A stretch of DNA of 64,000 nt from Spongilla lacustris (lineage: Eukaryota > Porifera > Demospongiae > Spongillida > Spongillidae): NCBI GenBank assembly GCA_949361645.1, contig OX442426.1, forward strand, positions 3,840,673 through 3,904,672, read 5' to 3'. Position numbers and translations under genes: made by a program. Positions 1-10,221 of this stretch are shown in pieces. The first letter of the stretch is position 1. Every line of letters begins with the position of its first letter. The notes beneath the pieces are model-generated. The model saw only the letters and a list, made by a program, of their open reading frames with translations. It did not search any database and was not told where the DNA came from.

Positions 1-2707
1 AGTAATAATATGTATTACCATTACCATCTCATTGCAAGGTTGTATGCATGGCCAGTGCAATAGTCACATGACCCAATCCTTGGTGACATTGAATCCCCCT
101 TAGAAGGGATTTGCTGTTACCTGCAGGTAAGTACGAATCTATCTATATTCACTTTTAAGGTTATTGCTATGGGTATAAATGAATCCCTCGAAAGATTGAT
201 TTATTATATTGAGCTGAGTGTGCAAACAATCACAAACAACACCCTAGTAGCTGGTGTAATCAAACAGTGATTAGCAGGAAGTTAATTGGAGCAGATTCTG
301 TAGAGCTGTATTGTATACCATGATGAGTGTTTCCACTTACATGTATTTTAATGAAACTGAAGCATTTACCGTTTAGGTCACCAACTGATTTTCCTATCAT
401 ATTACGTATTGGTATAGGATAGATTCTTCAATGTCTGGATCTCAGAAAATAAAACGATGTCCGTTTGAGAGAGAAACATCTTTAGAAATGGGTCTAATTA
501 AACATTTTCCATTCTTGGCTTTCTAGGAGGACCCCTCCCCTTTCATCTTCATTTGGTTTAGGTGGTTCTAAACTAAGCATTTTGAATTTCACTATACTCT
601 ACCAAGCATTGGTTGGCGAATGTTAATATTTGCGCAGCTTGTGATACTGAGCAGTAATCATTGGATTTCCTCTGACGATGGTTGAATTTGTTGGACTTAT
701 TGTTTTGGCAGTCTTGTGCTCATTTCATGTTTATTGTAGGACTTTTGTCTGCACCTTATTACTAGGTTTTCTTCTAGGTCTGTGATGTCTACAAGGCATT
801 CTGATCATTTAAATCCACAGAGGTGTTCCTTGTGAATGAAAGAGATATGCGATGTATTGGGACAAGTACATCATTTCATATCTTAGGCGGATCCAGGGTG
901 GTGCACAGGAGTATTAATGAAGGGAGGGGCATGGTAAATTATAAGCGCATTAACTGCTTATACATGTATACAGCCTCATGAGTGCTAGTTAATATCAGTT
1001 GGATTGTCAGAGAATTTAGATGCTGAAAATAGTTATTGTGAAATGTGTGTGATGAAGCATCATTATAAAGTGCATGCATTCAAGAGAACCATTTGTCTAG
1101 GGTGCTTCCTTATAAGCATGTTCAATAACAACAGCATAATCAATCTTAATGTCACAGTGGAACTGCATTGCTGCAATTATTTCAATACTTTTTGACCCAT
1201 TGTGGATTGTAAGTAGGACTTGGGATGCTTCAGGCCACTAAAGCTTTATTTACTCGAACTTATGGACTAAACAAGTACACCGATATATGCATTCATTCTT
1301 AGCGCTCTAACTAAGTAATCTGGTTAGCAAATGTATAAAGATCTTCCAAGTTATATGGAGGATTGAAATCGCTTAAATAGTGCTGCTTTAACAATTTGAC
1401 TGCTCACTCTCACGTGGCAAAACACATGGGTTGGCTGTTAGATTGGTCAGAAAGTAGGTCCACATCTGTAGCTAGCGGTACTTATGTGACACCTTTCCCC
1501 ACACTTTTTTTACTTCGAACTGATATGAACTTCAAAGCCCTATGAGTGTAATTTTGGATTTATATGTACATGTATAGCTCCAAGCGTTCACCTGAAAATG
1601 TCAGTTTTAGAGTTTGTGTTATTGATGTATTTTAATCATAGGTTGCATGTTGTGGGTTTACAAAATACACAAACCACCCGAGCGGATAATAAATTCTTCC
1701 AATTATTCTGCCCAGTTACCCTTAGCTCCTTCTCTGTCATACTCAAATGTTGTACAAGCTAGGACATAGCCATAATAGCCATAGGGCATCTCTCATGGTG
1801 ATGCAAAGTAGAATTTTGCACCTGCATATCACTCAGTGAAAGGGAAGATTTAACCACTATTCTAGAATTATAATAGTGCTGCTTTCTAATTCCGTTAATA
1901 TACGCGTCTTTCTTGATTGATAATATTATTAAGTATGACACCAACAAGGGGCATGGCTTCGTGCTTGTATAGCAGCTACTCTCAAACCCAGCATGCATCC
2001 ATTTGGGTAATCGTCCACTGTCTTCCAAATTGTACATATCAATTAAATAATAAATTTAATGCCCAGAATGGAAGCCTCTATGCACCTTAATCTACTTAGG
2101 GCCTTATTTACAAAACTGATCTCGCAACTGAACTTTATATGTTGGGTCAATAATAAATTTGCTGCCAGTAGCTCATTGGGCTTCTTTGATCCAAGAAACC
2201 GGATGGCCCATCCTCTGCACAAAATAAAGGGGCCATCAATGGTGCAAATATAACTGGAAAACTTATCAGGTGAAAGAATGGACTAAGTGGTGAAATGTTT
2301 CTCTGAAAGTGCATATCCATCACAGTTTTCCCAAGTACGCCTCCCCTGAAGGATTAGGGGGTTTCAAAGGTACACGAAATTATAACTTGAACTGCTGTAA
2401 TGGCTCATCCCACTTCTAGTATACTGATATCAATATATCACGATAATGAATACTTTTCCTTATATACGGAAATTCCAGTAATGCAGCAGCAGTGGCAGTT
2501 TTAGCCTTTATAGTGCTAAGTGTATTACAGGCTATCACTTTTAGTGAATACAACTCCATCACCAAAATTGAAATGGTGCATGGCTGTTGAAATTGTTAAT
2601 TGGTTTAAATTTAAAGGAATGTATTTATCAGTTATAACATATGCAAAAGTGGAATACATTCATAGAATAAGATACATATAGAGCAATTATACAAATGTGA
2701 AAACCTA
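1..2707. other. No recognisable gene
   Basis: AT-rich sequence with only short unsupported open frames. No protein family, RNA gene, terminal repeat or clear tandem repeat could be recognised. Three TACATGTA octamers occur near 341, 962 and 1566. Confidence 0.6.
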
Positions 2708-4971
2708 TTATAAGAAATCATCGCCTGGACCATCCTTACAGCCTGCACACCTTGCTAGCAGAGCTCTAGCATTTGCCCTCACCATAGTTATGCTAAGATT
2801 TCCATAAAGTTGGGTGATAGCCTGGGATTTGGAACAACGCAGCTGACAAGCTAGACGTGATCCAAGCCGAGATAGAGTTTGCCTGGCTTCCGATCCCCAA
2901 CACCCATAGAGTTCTACTGCAAGGGGGATACAAACCCAATCAACTCATTGCACTTGGGGTCATTTGCAACATGCTTTCTCTGTTCTGCTGCATATGCTGC
3001 AGACCCAGCTGTCACACTCGCTTAGGAAATTATTTCAGCATTGAGCGGTAATGTGACAGTAAGGTCAGGTGCAACTGGTTTGCCTAATGACCAGTTAGGA
3101 ATCAGAACATCAGCTGGTCGTGTCCTGCTCTTCTCCGATCCCCATCCACTTCCCATCTCTACTTGACAGCCAACATGTGCCAGGTGACAATACTCTACTA
3201 AAACATCCATTAATCTGTTGTGGCGTGTAACCACATCATCACCATGTTTGCATGTCAGGGAGTGATGGCCAAGGTGGTCCAGTGAATGGTTAGGGCAATA
3301 CACACAAGTAGATCCTTCTGAGACACCAATGCCTAACCACCACTTCAAAGCAATTTGAAATTCATTGGGCTCAAGGTGGGAATGTGATCCAGGTGAGGGT
3401 ATTATAGATAACCAAGCTGAAGCATGGGGTTTATTATATAGAGTGTAGACGAGCTTTATCAGGCATGGAGGCAGAGTTATACAGTTCCATGAACTGATGG
3501 TCTTCGAGCTTGGAAGACAGAACTTTTTGCCCATGCGCACTGAGTCTGTGATGTCAATGGCTGAGATGGAGTCAGATGTAGAAAGGATGGCATTATAAAG
3601 CTGGATTGAATGATTGAGTTGCCGATCATCTGTAAATCCCTGGCCAGATGCACTCAACGAGGCTATGTAAGCAGCCGAGGAATGATGTGACAAGGAACGA
3701 AGGTCTAGTCCTCCCCTGCTGAGACTTAACTGGGCCTGTAACCATGCCTTGTCTGTTGTGTCAATAGAGGTACATTCTGAAAAGCATTGGCAGACGTCAT
3801 CATCATACCCCTTCAATGCTTCTGCTACCAAGGATGGAGGTGTGGATCGGGCTAAATGGACCAGTTTGCTGAAGGTGCCACACTGCCGTAGAAGAAGCAA
3901 GCCCACTTGTAGGTCAACAGCTCCAACTTCCTCAAGATGGGTAAGCAGCTTACCAGCATTTTCCCACTTCTGAGCCACAAAATTAGCGCAGAAGTTGTCA
4001 TCACCAATAGGGGCACCAAGGATCTCGATATTTGGTACACTGGACCTCTTCATGTCTGGAGGGAATGTGCTGAGATCACTCGTGCTAAAAAGCTCACACT
4101 TTGATGTGTTGAGGAACAGACCCAAAGGTGGTCCTTGGGTATGTAGGATGGAGATGACCTGCTTCACTGCTTGTGAGGGTCCAGCCACAACACCGTCATC
4201 TATGTACCAAGAATGAAATTTTAGGCCGTTGTAGGTAGGGTCCACTCCAATGATAGATATAATCCTCTGCAGCACCAAACAAAAAAGGAGAGGACCTAGG
4301 GGATCACCCTGCTGAACACCCATCTCTGAGGTGATGATACCCATTTGGTGGAACAGAACTGGGTGTTGCCCATAACACCAGTTAGCCCATGGTTCCAGCT
4401 CTGGAAAGTGGACACTACTACATTCATCAAGAACAGCCTGGCGGGAAACCATGTTAAAGGCATTGTGCAAATCAATCTTTAGTGCCACAATGTCTTCTTC
4501 AACCCAATGCTCTTCTATGCAACGCCTTAAACCATGAATGATCTTTTCTGCTCCAGAAGGGCAGGCAACTCCCAGCTGGTGTGGAGAGAAGAAGTCAGAA
4601 GCCTTTGACTTGGTGATGATACATAGACATTTGCTGGTGAGACGACGTAGTGCTTCACCTACTGCTATGGGCTGAATGTCATGAGTGGAGCCCTGTTTGT
4701 TTTTGTCCAATGCACTAAGGTTGGCCCCTGCCATGAACTTAGCAACCTGATTAGGTACCTTACCAGCTGCCAAGAGATTAACTACATCTCTCAGAGAAGC
4801 ACAGATGGGGGAAGGTAGAGTAAACATGGCTGCATCTAACAAGTGCTGTATTCGTAAGCCTGTAGGGCCACAGGCAGTTGCTTTAGGGAAGGATGTTAGT
4901 GTGGCCATTATGTTGAAATCAGGTGGTAGTACCTCACCTGTTGGTATGGTGATGGATGGAGGAGTAGGAAA
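2708..4971 (-). pseudogene. Non-LTR retrotransposon RT plus restriction-like endonuclease, decayed
   Basis: A 628-residue open frame (4908 to 3022) encodes a reverse transcriptase. It has a CGPTGLR entry motif, a QQGDPLGPLLF box and a YIDDG catalytic box (YxDD type, both Asp present). The C-terminus has a CxxC...H...H zinc-binding cluster followed by a conserved R-P-A-D-V-L-I-P stretch, as expected of a PD-(D/E)xK-like restriction-like endonuclease in R2-type elements. The frame stays open about 21 codons upstream of the first Met, so the true N-terminus is missing or 5'-truncated. An in-frame TAA at 3022-3024 interrupts the conserved tail. Similar-looking coding continues downstream after one frame change and ends at a stop at 2708-2710. 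The exact clade is not assigned. No poly-A tail or target-site duplication was identified. Confidence 0.8.
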
Positions 4972-5123
4972 GGGGCTCTTTTATAATGTAATTTTCGTAG
5001 TTCCAGTGAGAACTTGTTTTTTTACCTCATTTTGGTCCAACGATTAGCAAAATTAAGGTTTAAAGCAAATTGTTACCATAGGCCATTTCAGACTTAGGAT
5101 TCCTAACCTTTATTTACCACTTG

Positions 5124-5128
5124 AACTC
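5124..5128. repeat. Target-site duplication AACTC, left copy
   Basis: AACTC directly precedes the 5' LTR. The same five bases follow the 3' LTR at 7042-7046, as expected for LTR-element integration. Confidence 0.85.
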
Positions 5129-5444
5129 TGTGGTGGACTGGGCACCCATTGTGGAGAGAGGCGTGTCACGCGGCAAGGTCTGGGCACCCGTCCGGGAACC
5201 TTAAAGTGATAATTGAATTGTACTATTCAGGTGGGAGGCCTAGCTGTCAGCATCCAGCGTGGCGGCGTAGAGCCTCTTTGTCTGTATATGCACCGTAAGG
5301 CTGAACAATACATCTTTGTGTGTATGTATTTAAAGCTGCGCATTGTATTGGTTGTTGTCTTTTGCTGCCCTTAAACTTACTGCTCTTGCGAAGCCATCGG
5401 CGGTTGCGCTCCGATCACTAGGCATCCAAGTACGATCTGTCACA
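5129..5444 (+). repeat. 5' LTR (316 bp) of the small LTR element
   Basis: Direct repeat partner of 6726-7041. It begins TG and ends CA, and a primer-binding-site-like sequence follows immediately. Confidence 0.9.
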
Positions 5445-5501
5445 TTTGGTGGCAGGGGTGGGATCTATCGACGACAGTGTTCGACAAGACCTACATACTG
5501 G

Positions 5502-5633
5502 ATGACGGAGATAGGGATCGCGGATCTAGTGAAGATCATGATCGAGGACCGCAAAGTTCGAGAGGCACAGTGGGAAGCAGAGCAGAGACGTGAGAGGGAA
5601 GTAGCTGACCTAGAGAGAGAGCGCGAATGCTAG
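5502..5633 (+). CDS. Short Gag-like N-terminal ORF
   Basis: This 43-residue frame lies just after the primer-binding site. It starts MTEIGIADLV and is then dominated by Arg, Glu and Gln (REAQWEAEQRRERE), which looks like the coiled-coil start of Gag in Ty3/Gypsy elements. It ends with TAG immediately before the minisatellite. The start Met was chosen because it is the first one after the PBS that gives the charged helix; an earlier Met in the same frame lies inside the LTR. It could be a relic of a longer Gag replaced by repeat expansion. No domain can be proved. Confidence 0.45.
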   Translation: MTEIGIADLVKIMIEDRKVREAQWEAEQRREREVADLEREREC

Positions 5634-5719
5634 AGAGAGCACTGATGTGCAAACAAATGGGCATTCTGATAAAGGAGGCGATAAGTCTTATAAAGGATCG
5701 GAATTTAAGACAGGAAGAG

Positions 5720-6610
5720 TTCGGGAGAGAAGTATCTCTGCTGCCGGGGAGAGAAGAGTCTCTGCCGCTGGGGAGGGAGCCGAACCTACCGCCGCAGAGA
5801 GAAGTATCTCTGCTGCTGGGGAGAGAAGAATCTCTGCTGAATCTACCGCCGGGGAGGGAAGTATCCTTACTGCCGGGGAGAGAAGAGTCTTTGCCGCCGG
5901 GGAGAGAAGTATCTCTGCCGCTGGGGAGAGAAGTATCTCTGCTGTCGGGAAGAGAAGTATCTCTGCTGCCAGGGAGAGAAGTATCTCTGCTGCCGGGGAG
6001 AGAAGTATCACTGCTGCCGGGGAGAGAAGAGTCTTTGCCGCCGGGGAGAGAAGAAGCTCTGCTACCGGGGAGAGAAGAGTCTCTGCTACCAGGGAGATAA
6101 AAGTCTTTGCCGCCGGGGAGAGAAGTATCTCTACCGCCGGGGAGAGAAGTATCTCTGTCGCCGGGGAGAGAAGTATCTCTGCCGCCGGGGAGAGAAGTAG
6201 CTCTGCTACCGAGGAGGGAAGAGTCTTTGCCGCCGGGGAGGAAAGTATCTCTGCTGCCGGGGAGAGAAGAGTCCCTGCTACCGTGGAGAGAAGAGTCTTT
6301 GCCGCCGGGGAGAGAAGTAGCTCTGCCACCGGGGAGAGAAGTGTCTCTGCCGCCGGGGAGGGAGCCGAATCTACCGCTGGGGAGGGAAGTATCTTTACTG
6401 CCGGGGAGAGAAGAGTCTCTGCTACCAGGGAGAGAAGAGTCTTTGCCATTGAGGAGGGAAGAGCCTGCTGAATGCAGTCTCTTCTACCTTGGAGAAGAGT
6501 GTATTTGCCGCCGGGGAGAGAGGAGTGGTGTCTCAGCTGCCCCGGAGAGAAAAGTATCTACCATGTGGGAGAGAAGAAACGCTACCGCAGGGGAGAAAAG
6601 AGTCGCTGCG
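5720..6610 (+). repeat. 24-bp minisatellite inside the LTR element
   Basis: About 30 head-to-tail copies of a 24-bp unit with core GGGGAGAGAAG and a CTCTGCYGCC half; copies become degenerate after about 6470. Because 24 is divisible by three, stops are absent from several frames on both strands. This creates long artefactual ORFs with eight-residue periods such as PGREVSLL and GERSISAA. Confidence 0.9.
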
Positions 6611-6725
6611 GCTGCCAGCAGATGTACACAGTATACCGAAGTGGGAGTGCCAGTGGAAACCCCGACTGTCTGTCGAGGACCCCATAACCTGAATGCACGT
6701 TTGCTGCCGGAGAAGGAAGGAGGAG

Positions 6726-7041
6726 TGTGGTGGACTGGGCACCCATTGTGGAGAGAGGCGTGTCACGTGGCAAGGTCTGGGCACCCGCCCAGGAACCTTA
6801 AAGTGATAATTGAATTGTACTATTCAGGTGGGAGGCCTAGCCGTCAGCATCCAGCATGGCGGCGTAGAGCCTCTTTGTCTGTATATGCGCCGTAAGGCTG
6901 AACAATACATCTTTGTGTGTATGTATTTAAAGCTGCGCATTGTATTGGTTGTTGTCTTTTGCTGCCCTTAAACTTACTGCTCTTGCGAAGCCATCGGCGG
7001 TTGCGCTCCGATCACTAGGCATCCAAGCACGATCCGTCACA
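6726..7041 (+). repeat. 3' LTR (316 bp) of the small LTR element
   Basis: Second copy of the 5129-5444 repeat. A polypurine tract precedes it at 6709-6725 and the AACTC duplication follows at 7042-7046. Confidence 0.9.
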
Positions 7042-7046
7042 AACTC

Positions 7047-7829
7047 GTTTTTGGTAAAGTACTAAGTATCTGAATGGTAGCCACGGTGCCCTACACTAGC
7101 TGGCCTTTCCTAAACCTACAAGGCTATATGCAAACCTAATAGAGTGAGTGTACGTCCAATGCACGGAAATGACTCATGCTCACTCGAGCGTTACTTTCTA
7201 CGAATATTTAATAAAGTACCGGTAAATCACCCAGTACCAATATCTAGCGAGGGTCGGGAGAACTAAGGGCTGCAAAGATTTAGATTTTATAGCTAAGACG
7301 ACTTGCAATGTGCGAATCAGTGCACACCTGTGGGCGTGGGCATTGGTCGGCCCTTTTACAAATATCTGCCAACAAGAGCTGCCTCCTTGTCTGTATGTAT
7401 CATAGAAGCGCGAGCACTAGTGTAGCCTATAAATACGTGAGTACCCTATATAGCAAATGGCACATTATTTATATAGTAACATAATTATGTAACGTCATAT
7501 CATACTGTAAGCTTTCCACCGGTTTCTCTTTCACCCTTGCTTAACTTTTCTATTCTACTCATTGTTTCACTTAAGAAAACGGCTATTGTACTCAGTTGGT
7601 AATGGACCTACGGTATATGGGACATATTGGAAAGAAGCTAGGAGTAACACTCATTGAAATATATATGCATGGTTATAATTGTGATAGATGGTTGAATTTT
7701 TACGATGATGTAATTCTAACACTTCATCACCATTTCATTTGGTTTACAGTCTAATCCAGGGCCTAAATATAACTCAGTTAACTACAAAAAAATGCCAATC
7801 GGCACTGTTTTGATGTGGCAAAATGTGTT
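7047..7829. other. No recognisable gene
   Basis: AT-rich sequence between the small LTR element and an inverted-repeat arm. No coding or structural feature was recognised. Confidence 0.55.
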
Positions 7830-8112
7830 TAGGCTACCATATTTTAATAATACATAGAAGACAGGTATCTGTATCTGAAATGATCGTTTAACAAGAAATT
7901 CTGTTTACTCTGTCGCTAAAAGGTTTACCTCGAACAATTGGGTCTTAAAAGTTAGCCATTTTAATATGAATAACATGTACGTTATCTTTGTTATGATTGA
8001 AAATGCATAAGCAAGCAACCTGAAAGTGGCTTTTTTAAGAACCGATTGCAATCCAGGCTGGCATGAAGAGCTAGCAGAGAGGGACCACCACTTTTGGAAG
8101 GCTTGAAACAAC
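7830..8112 (-). repeat. Inverted-repeat arm paired with 15219-15490
   Basis: Read as reverse complement, this stretch matches the sequence immediately right of the BEL/Pao element, from CCCTCTCT...GCTAGCTCTT through ...AAATATGGTAGCCT, at perhaps 75-80 percent identity. The similarity spans the BEL target site, including about 30 bases left of it. The BEL element therefore appears to have landed inside one arm of an older inverted repeat. Confidence 0.7.
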
Positions 8113-8469
8113 AATTGGTATAAATGTTTTACGATGATCTTGCAAAGCTTCCAATTGATATGGTTGTCTCCCGTGTTTAGACGGTGCTGTTACTAATTAC
8201 AAACTGGCAGCCTAGAAACATCTTGCTGTGCATGTTTTGCATTGATTACTTCGCTCATGCAGCTCAAGTACTATATTGTCAATGCGAGTGTTCTAGCATT
8301 AACATCTGAAAGATTTGACATGTAGTCGGTTGATGCAGATACAGTCCTTTGAATTTGGCTTGCCAGCTTCAGTGTTCTGGCACGATCACCAGTATAACGA
8401 TTGCCACTTCAAACTTTCAGATTTTGGGGAGTATTCCTTGGTTTCACAGTCTTCCCAAAGTGATGGTCC

Positions 8470-8606
8470 TGTGTGAGACGATATCATTATTGTGTAATGG
8501 TATGTAGCCATTATGTAATTGCATGTGTTGTATGAAATGGTTGTTACAAGTGTGAATTGAATAGGATCTAGCCGCAACGTGTCTTACTAGAAACGAGTGT
8601 ATTACA
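8470..8606 (+). repeat. 5' LTR of BEL/Pao element
   Basis: Partner of 15085-15218. Shared blocks include GTGAATTGAATAGGATCTAG and ACGTGTCTTACTAGAAA. A TGG directly follows at 8607, where a primer-binding site would begin. Confidence 0.88.
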
Positions 8607-8944
8607 TGGTCTATCAAGCTAGGGAAATCTGGAAGTGAGACATTCGTGGGCTAGAAACTAGAAATGGAAGAGATCATTCAAAAGAAGTGAATCCATGTGG
8701 GTCACAAAGGATCCGTAACTTGATTTATTACCCAAGTGAGCAGCAGAATGTTTGATTTATTGCAAATCAACCCCTCCAAGCTAGGTCAGCATCTTCAAAC
8801 ACTGAAAGAGAACGCTATGTCTTAAAGAAATTAGACTCTGAGATCCTTGACACAACAACTGAAGAAAAGGAACTCACAGATGAGATTGAGGAATCAGATG
8901 TGTTCAAGGAATCTACCTCGCCATCATAGACATCGAAGGAGCGA

Positions 8945-9680
8945 TTGCACGGTACCAACATTTCTGGAGCGATGAATGTACCTCCCACTACGAATCAATT
9001 ACAACCCACGGATCAAACGGCAAATCAAGATCAATGGACTATAACACCTGGACAAGTTCAGCCATTTAGTCAGAATGCAACTGCACAACCTGTTACTGTT
9101 CATGACGAAAGCCCTGATTCACAAAGAATTGATGGCTCTTCAGGATCTGTTGCATCTACTACTAGTCCTACAAGGGAGAGAACAGAACCGTCATCCACTT
9201 CTCATTCTGCCAGCTCTTGTCAATTATCAAGCAGAGTGACCCAAGGTTAAACTACCCATGCTGTCATTAAAGACATTCAATGGTGATCTGACAACTTGGA
9301 CGGCATTTTGGGACACCTTTGAGTTTTCAATTCACAACTACCCAGACCTTTCAGCAATAGACAGATTTAACTACTTGACATCTCTTCTGAAGCAGAGCAG
9401 GGAATATCCTGCAGCAGCTGCACTATTCTCCAATAATTCATCTCCCGCGTGTTCATACTGTGACCAACCACATTCTTCCTCTTCATGTCAGATGATGACC
9501 AATCATAGAAGGAGGAAGCAAATATTGATGAAGTCTGGAGGGTGTTTTGTGTGTTTGAAAAATTGCCGGTCATCACGTGGATATTACAGTTGTGGAAAAA
9601 GATATCATTCTAGCCTTTGCGGATCATCCAAACCATCTCAGCAAGACATTTCTCAGAGCTCCCAAAATATCAACCTGTAG
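8945..9680 (+). pseudogene. BEL/Pao Gag, frameshifted and internally deleted
   Basis: Two overlapping frames (8945-9250 and 9258-9680) together form a Gag. A Ser/Thr/Gln-rich N-terminal segment is followed by the BEL Gag signature around 9265-9400 (LKTFNGDLTTWTAFWDTFEF and IDRFNYLTSLL). A Cys/His-rich C-terminal part follows (CSYCDQPH..., CFVC...). A frame change near 9245 separates the first two parts. The central Gag segment normally between the DUF1759-like region and the zinc knuckles is missing, so this Gag is not functional as it stands. Confidence 0.75.
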
Positions 9681-9689
9681 ACAAGGTCA

Positions 9690-9983
9690 CAACACTGCTC
9701 AAGTTACTTGTCCATCAACACAGAAGGCCAATTCAACCCAGTCCTCTCCCGTACTAGTATGTACGTCAGTACCAGAACCCCTATGTTGCTACAGACAGCA
9801 AGAGCTCATGTCTTCCAACCTGACAAACCATCTAACACAATTGATGTCAGAATAATCCTCGAAAGTGGAAGAAAACGACTGTATGTTGAAAAAGTCGAGA
9901 CCATCGTGACAAAGACCTTTGCTTCAAAGGAAAGAATCCAAGTCTGCAATGTGATCAAACTTGCCATCAAAACTAAGGACTGA
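9690..9983 (+). pseudogene. BEL/Pao protease region
   Basis: The frame contains TPMLLQTARAHVF followed by IILESGRKRLYV. In BEL/Pao pol the first motif leads into a retropepsin whose active site is normally D-S-G. Here the Asp is replaced by Glu (ESG). The frame ends with TGA at 9981-9983. The assignment rests on motif order between Gag and RT. The residue change predicts an inactive protease. Confidence 0.65.
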
Positions 9984-10221
9984 ACTGGCTTAGTTCTACC
10001 ATTCCTTGTGGTACCAACTATTTGTGAGCCTCTGTCTGGCCAGCCTGTAGCAAGGAACGGTATAGGCACTTATCGAACCTGGAATTGGCAGTGTGTTAAG
10101 TAAGGGAAGCCTCAACATAAACATACTGATTGGAGCTGACCATTATTGACAGCTTGTAACAGGAATGGTTTCCCATGGAACAAGAGGTCCTACAGCGATT
10201 CACAGAGTCCTATGATGGGTT

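Larger units (their letters stand above)
5129..7041 (+). mobile_element. Small non-autonomous LTR retrotransposon with minisatellite interior
   Basis: The element is bounded by two 316-bp direct repeats that start TGTGG and end TCACA, flanked by matching AACTC target duplications. By eye the LTRs differ at about 8 positions, all transitions. A primer-binding-site-like TGGTGGCAGGGGTGGGAT lies at 5447-5464, and a purine tract (GGAGAAGGAAGGAGGAG) ends directly at the 3' LTR. The 1281-bp interior has no protease, RT or integrase. It holds a short charged ORF and about 30 copies of a 24-bp unit. It therefore resembles a TRIM-type or deletion-derivative element mobilised in trans. Confidence 0.9.

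Noticed and set aside
5688..6449. Long ORFs on both strands over the 24-bp repeat
   Set aside because: They exist because the repeat length is a multiple of three. The minus-strand frame and the plus-strand frames cannot all be genes.
5720..6610. Possible CRISPR-like array
   Set aside because: Units are contiguous 24-bp minisatellite copies without unique spacers, inside a eukaryotic LTR element.
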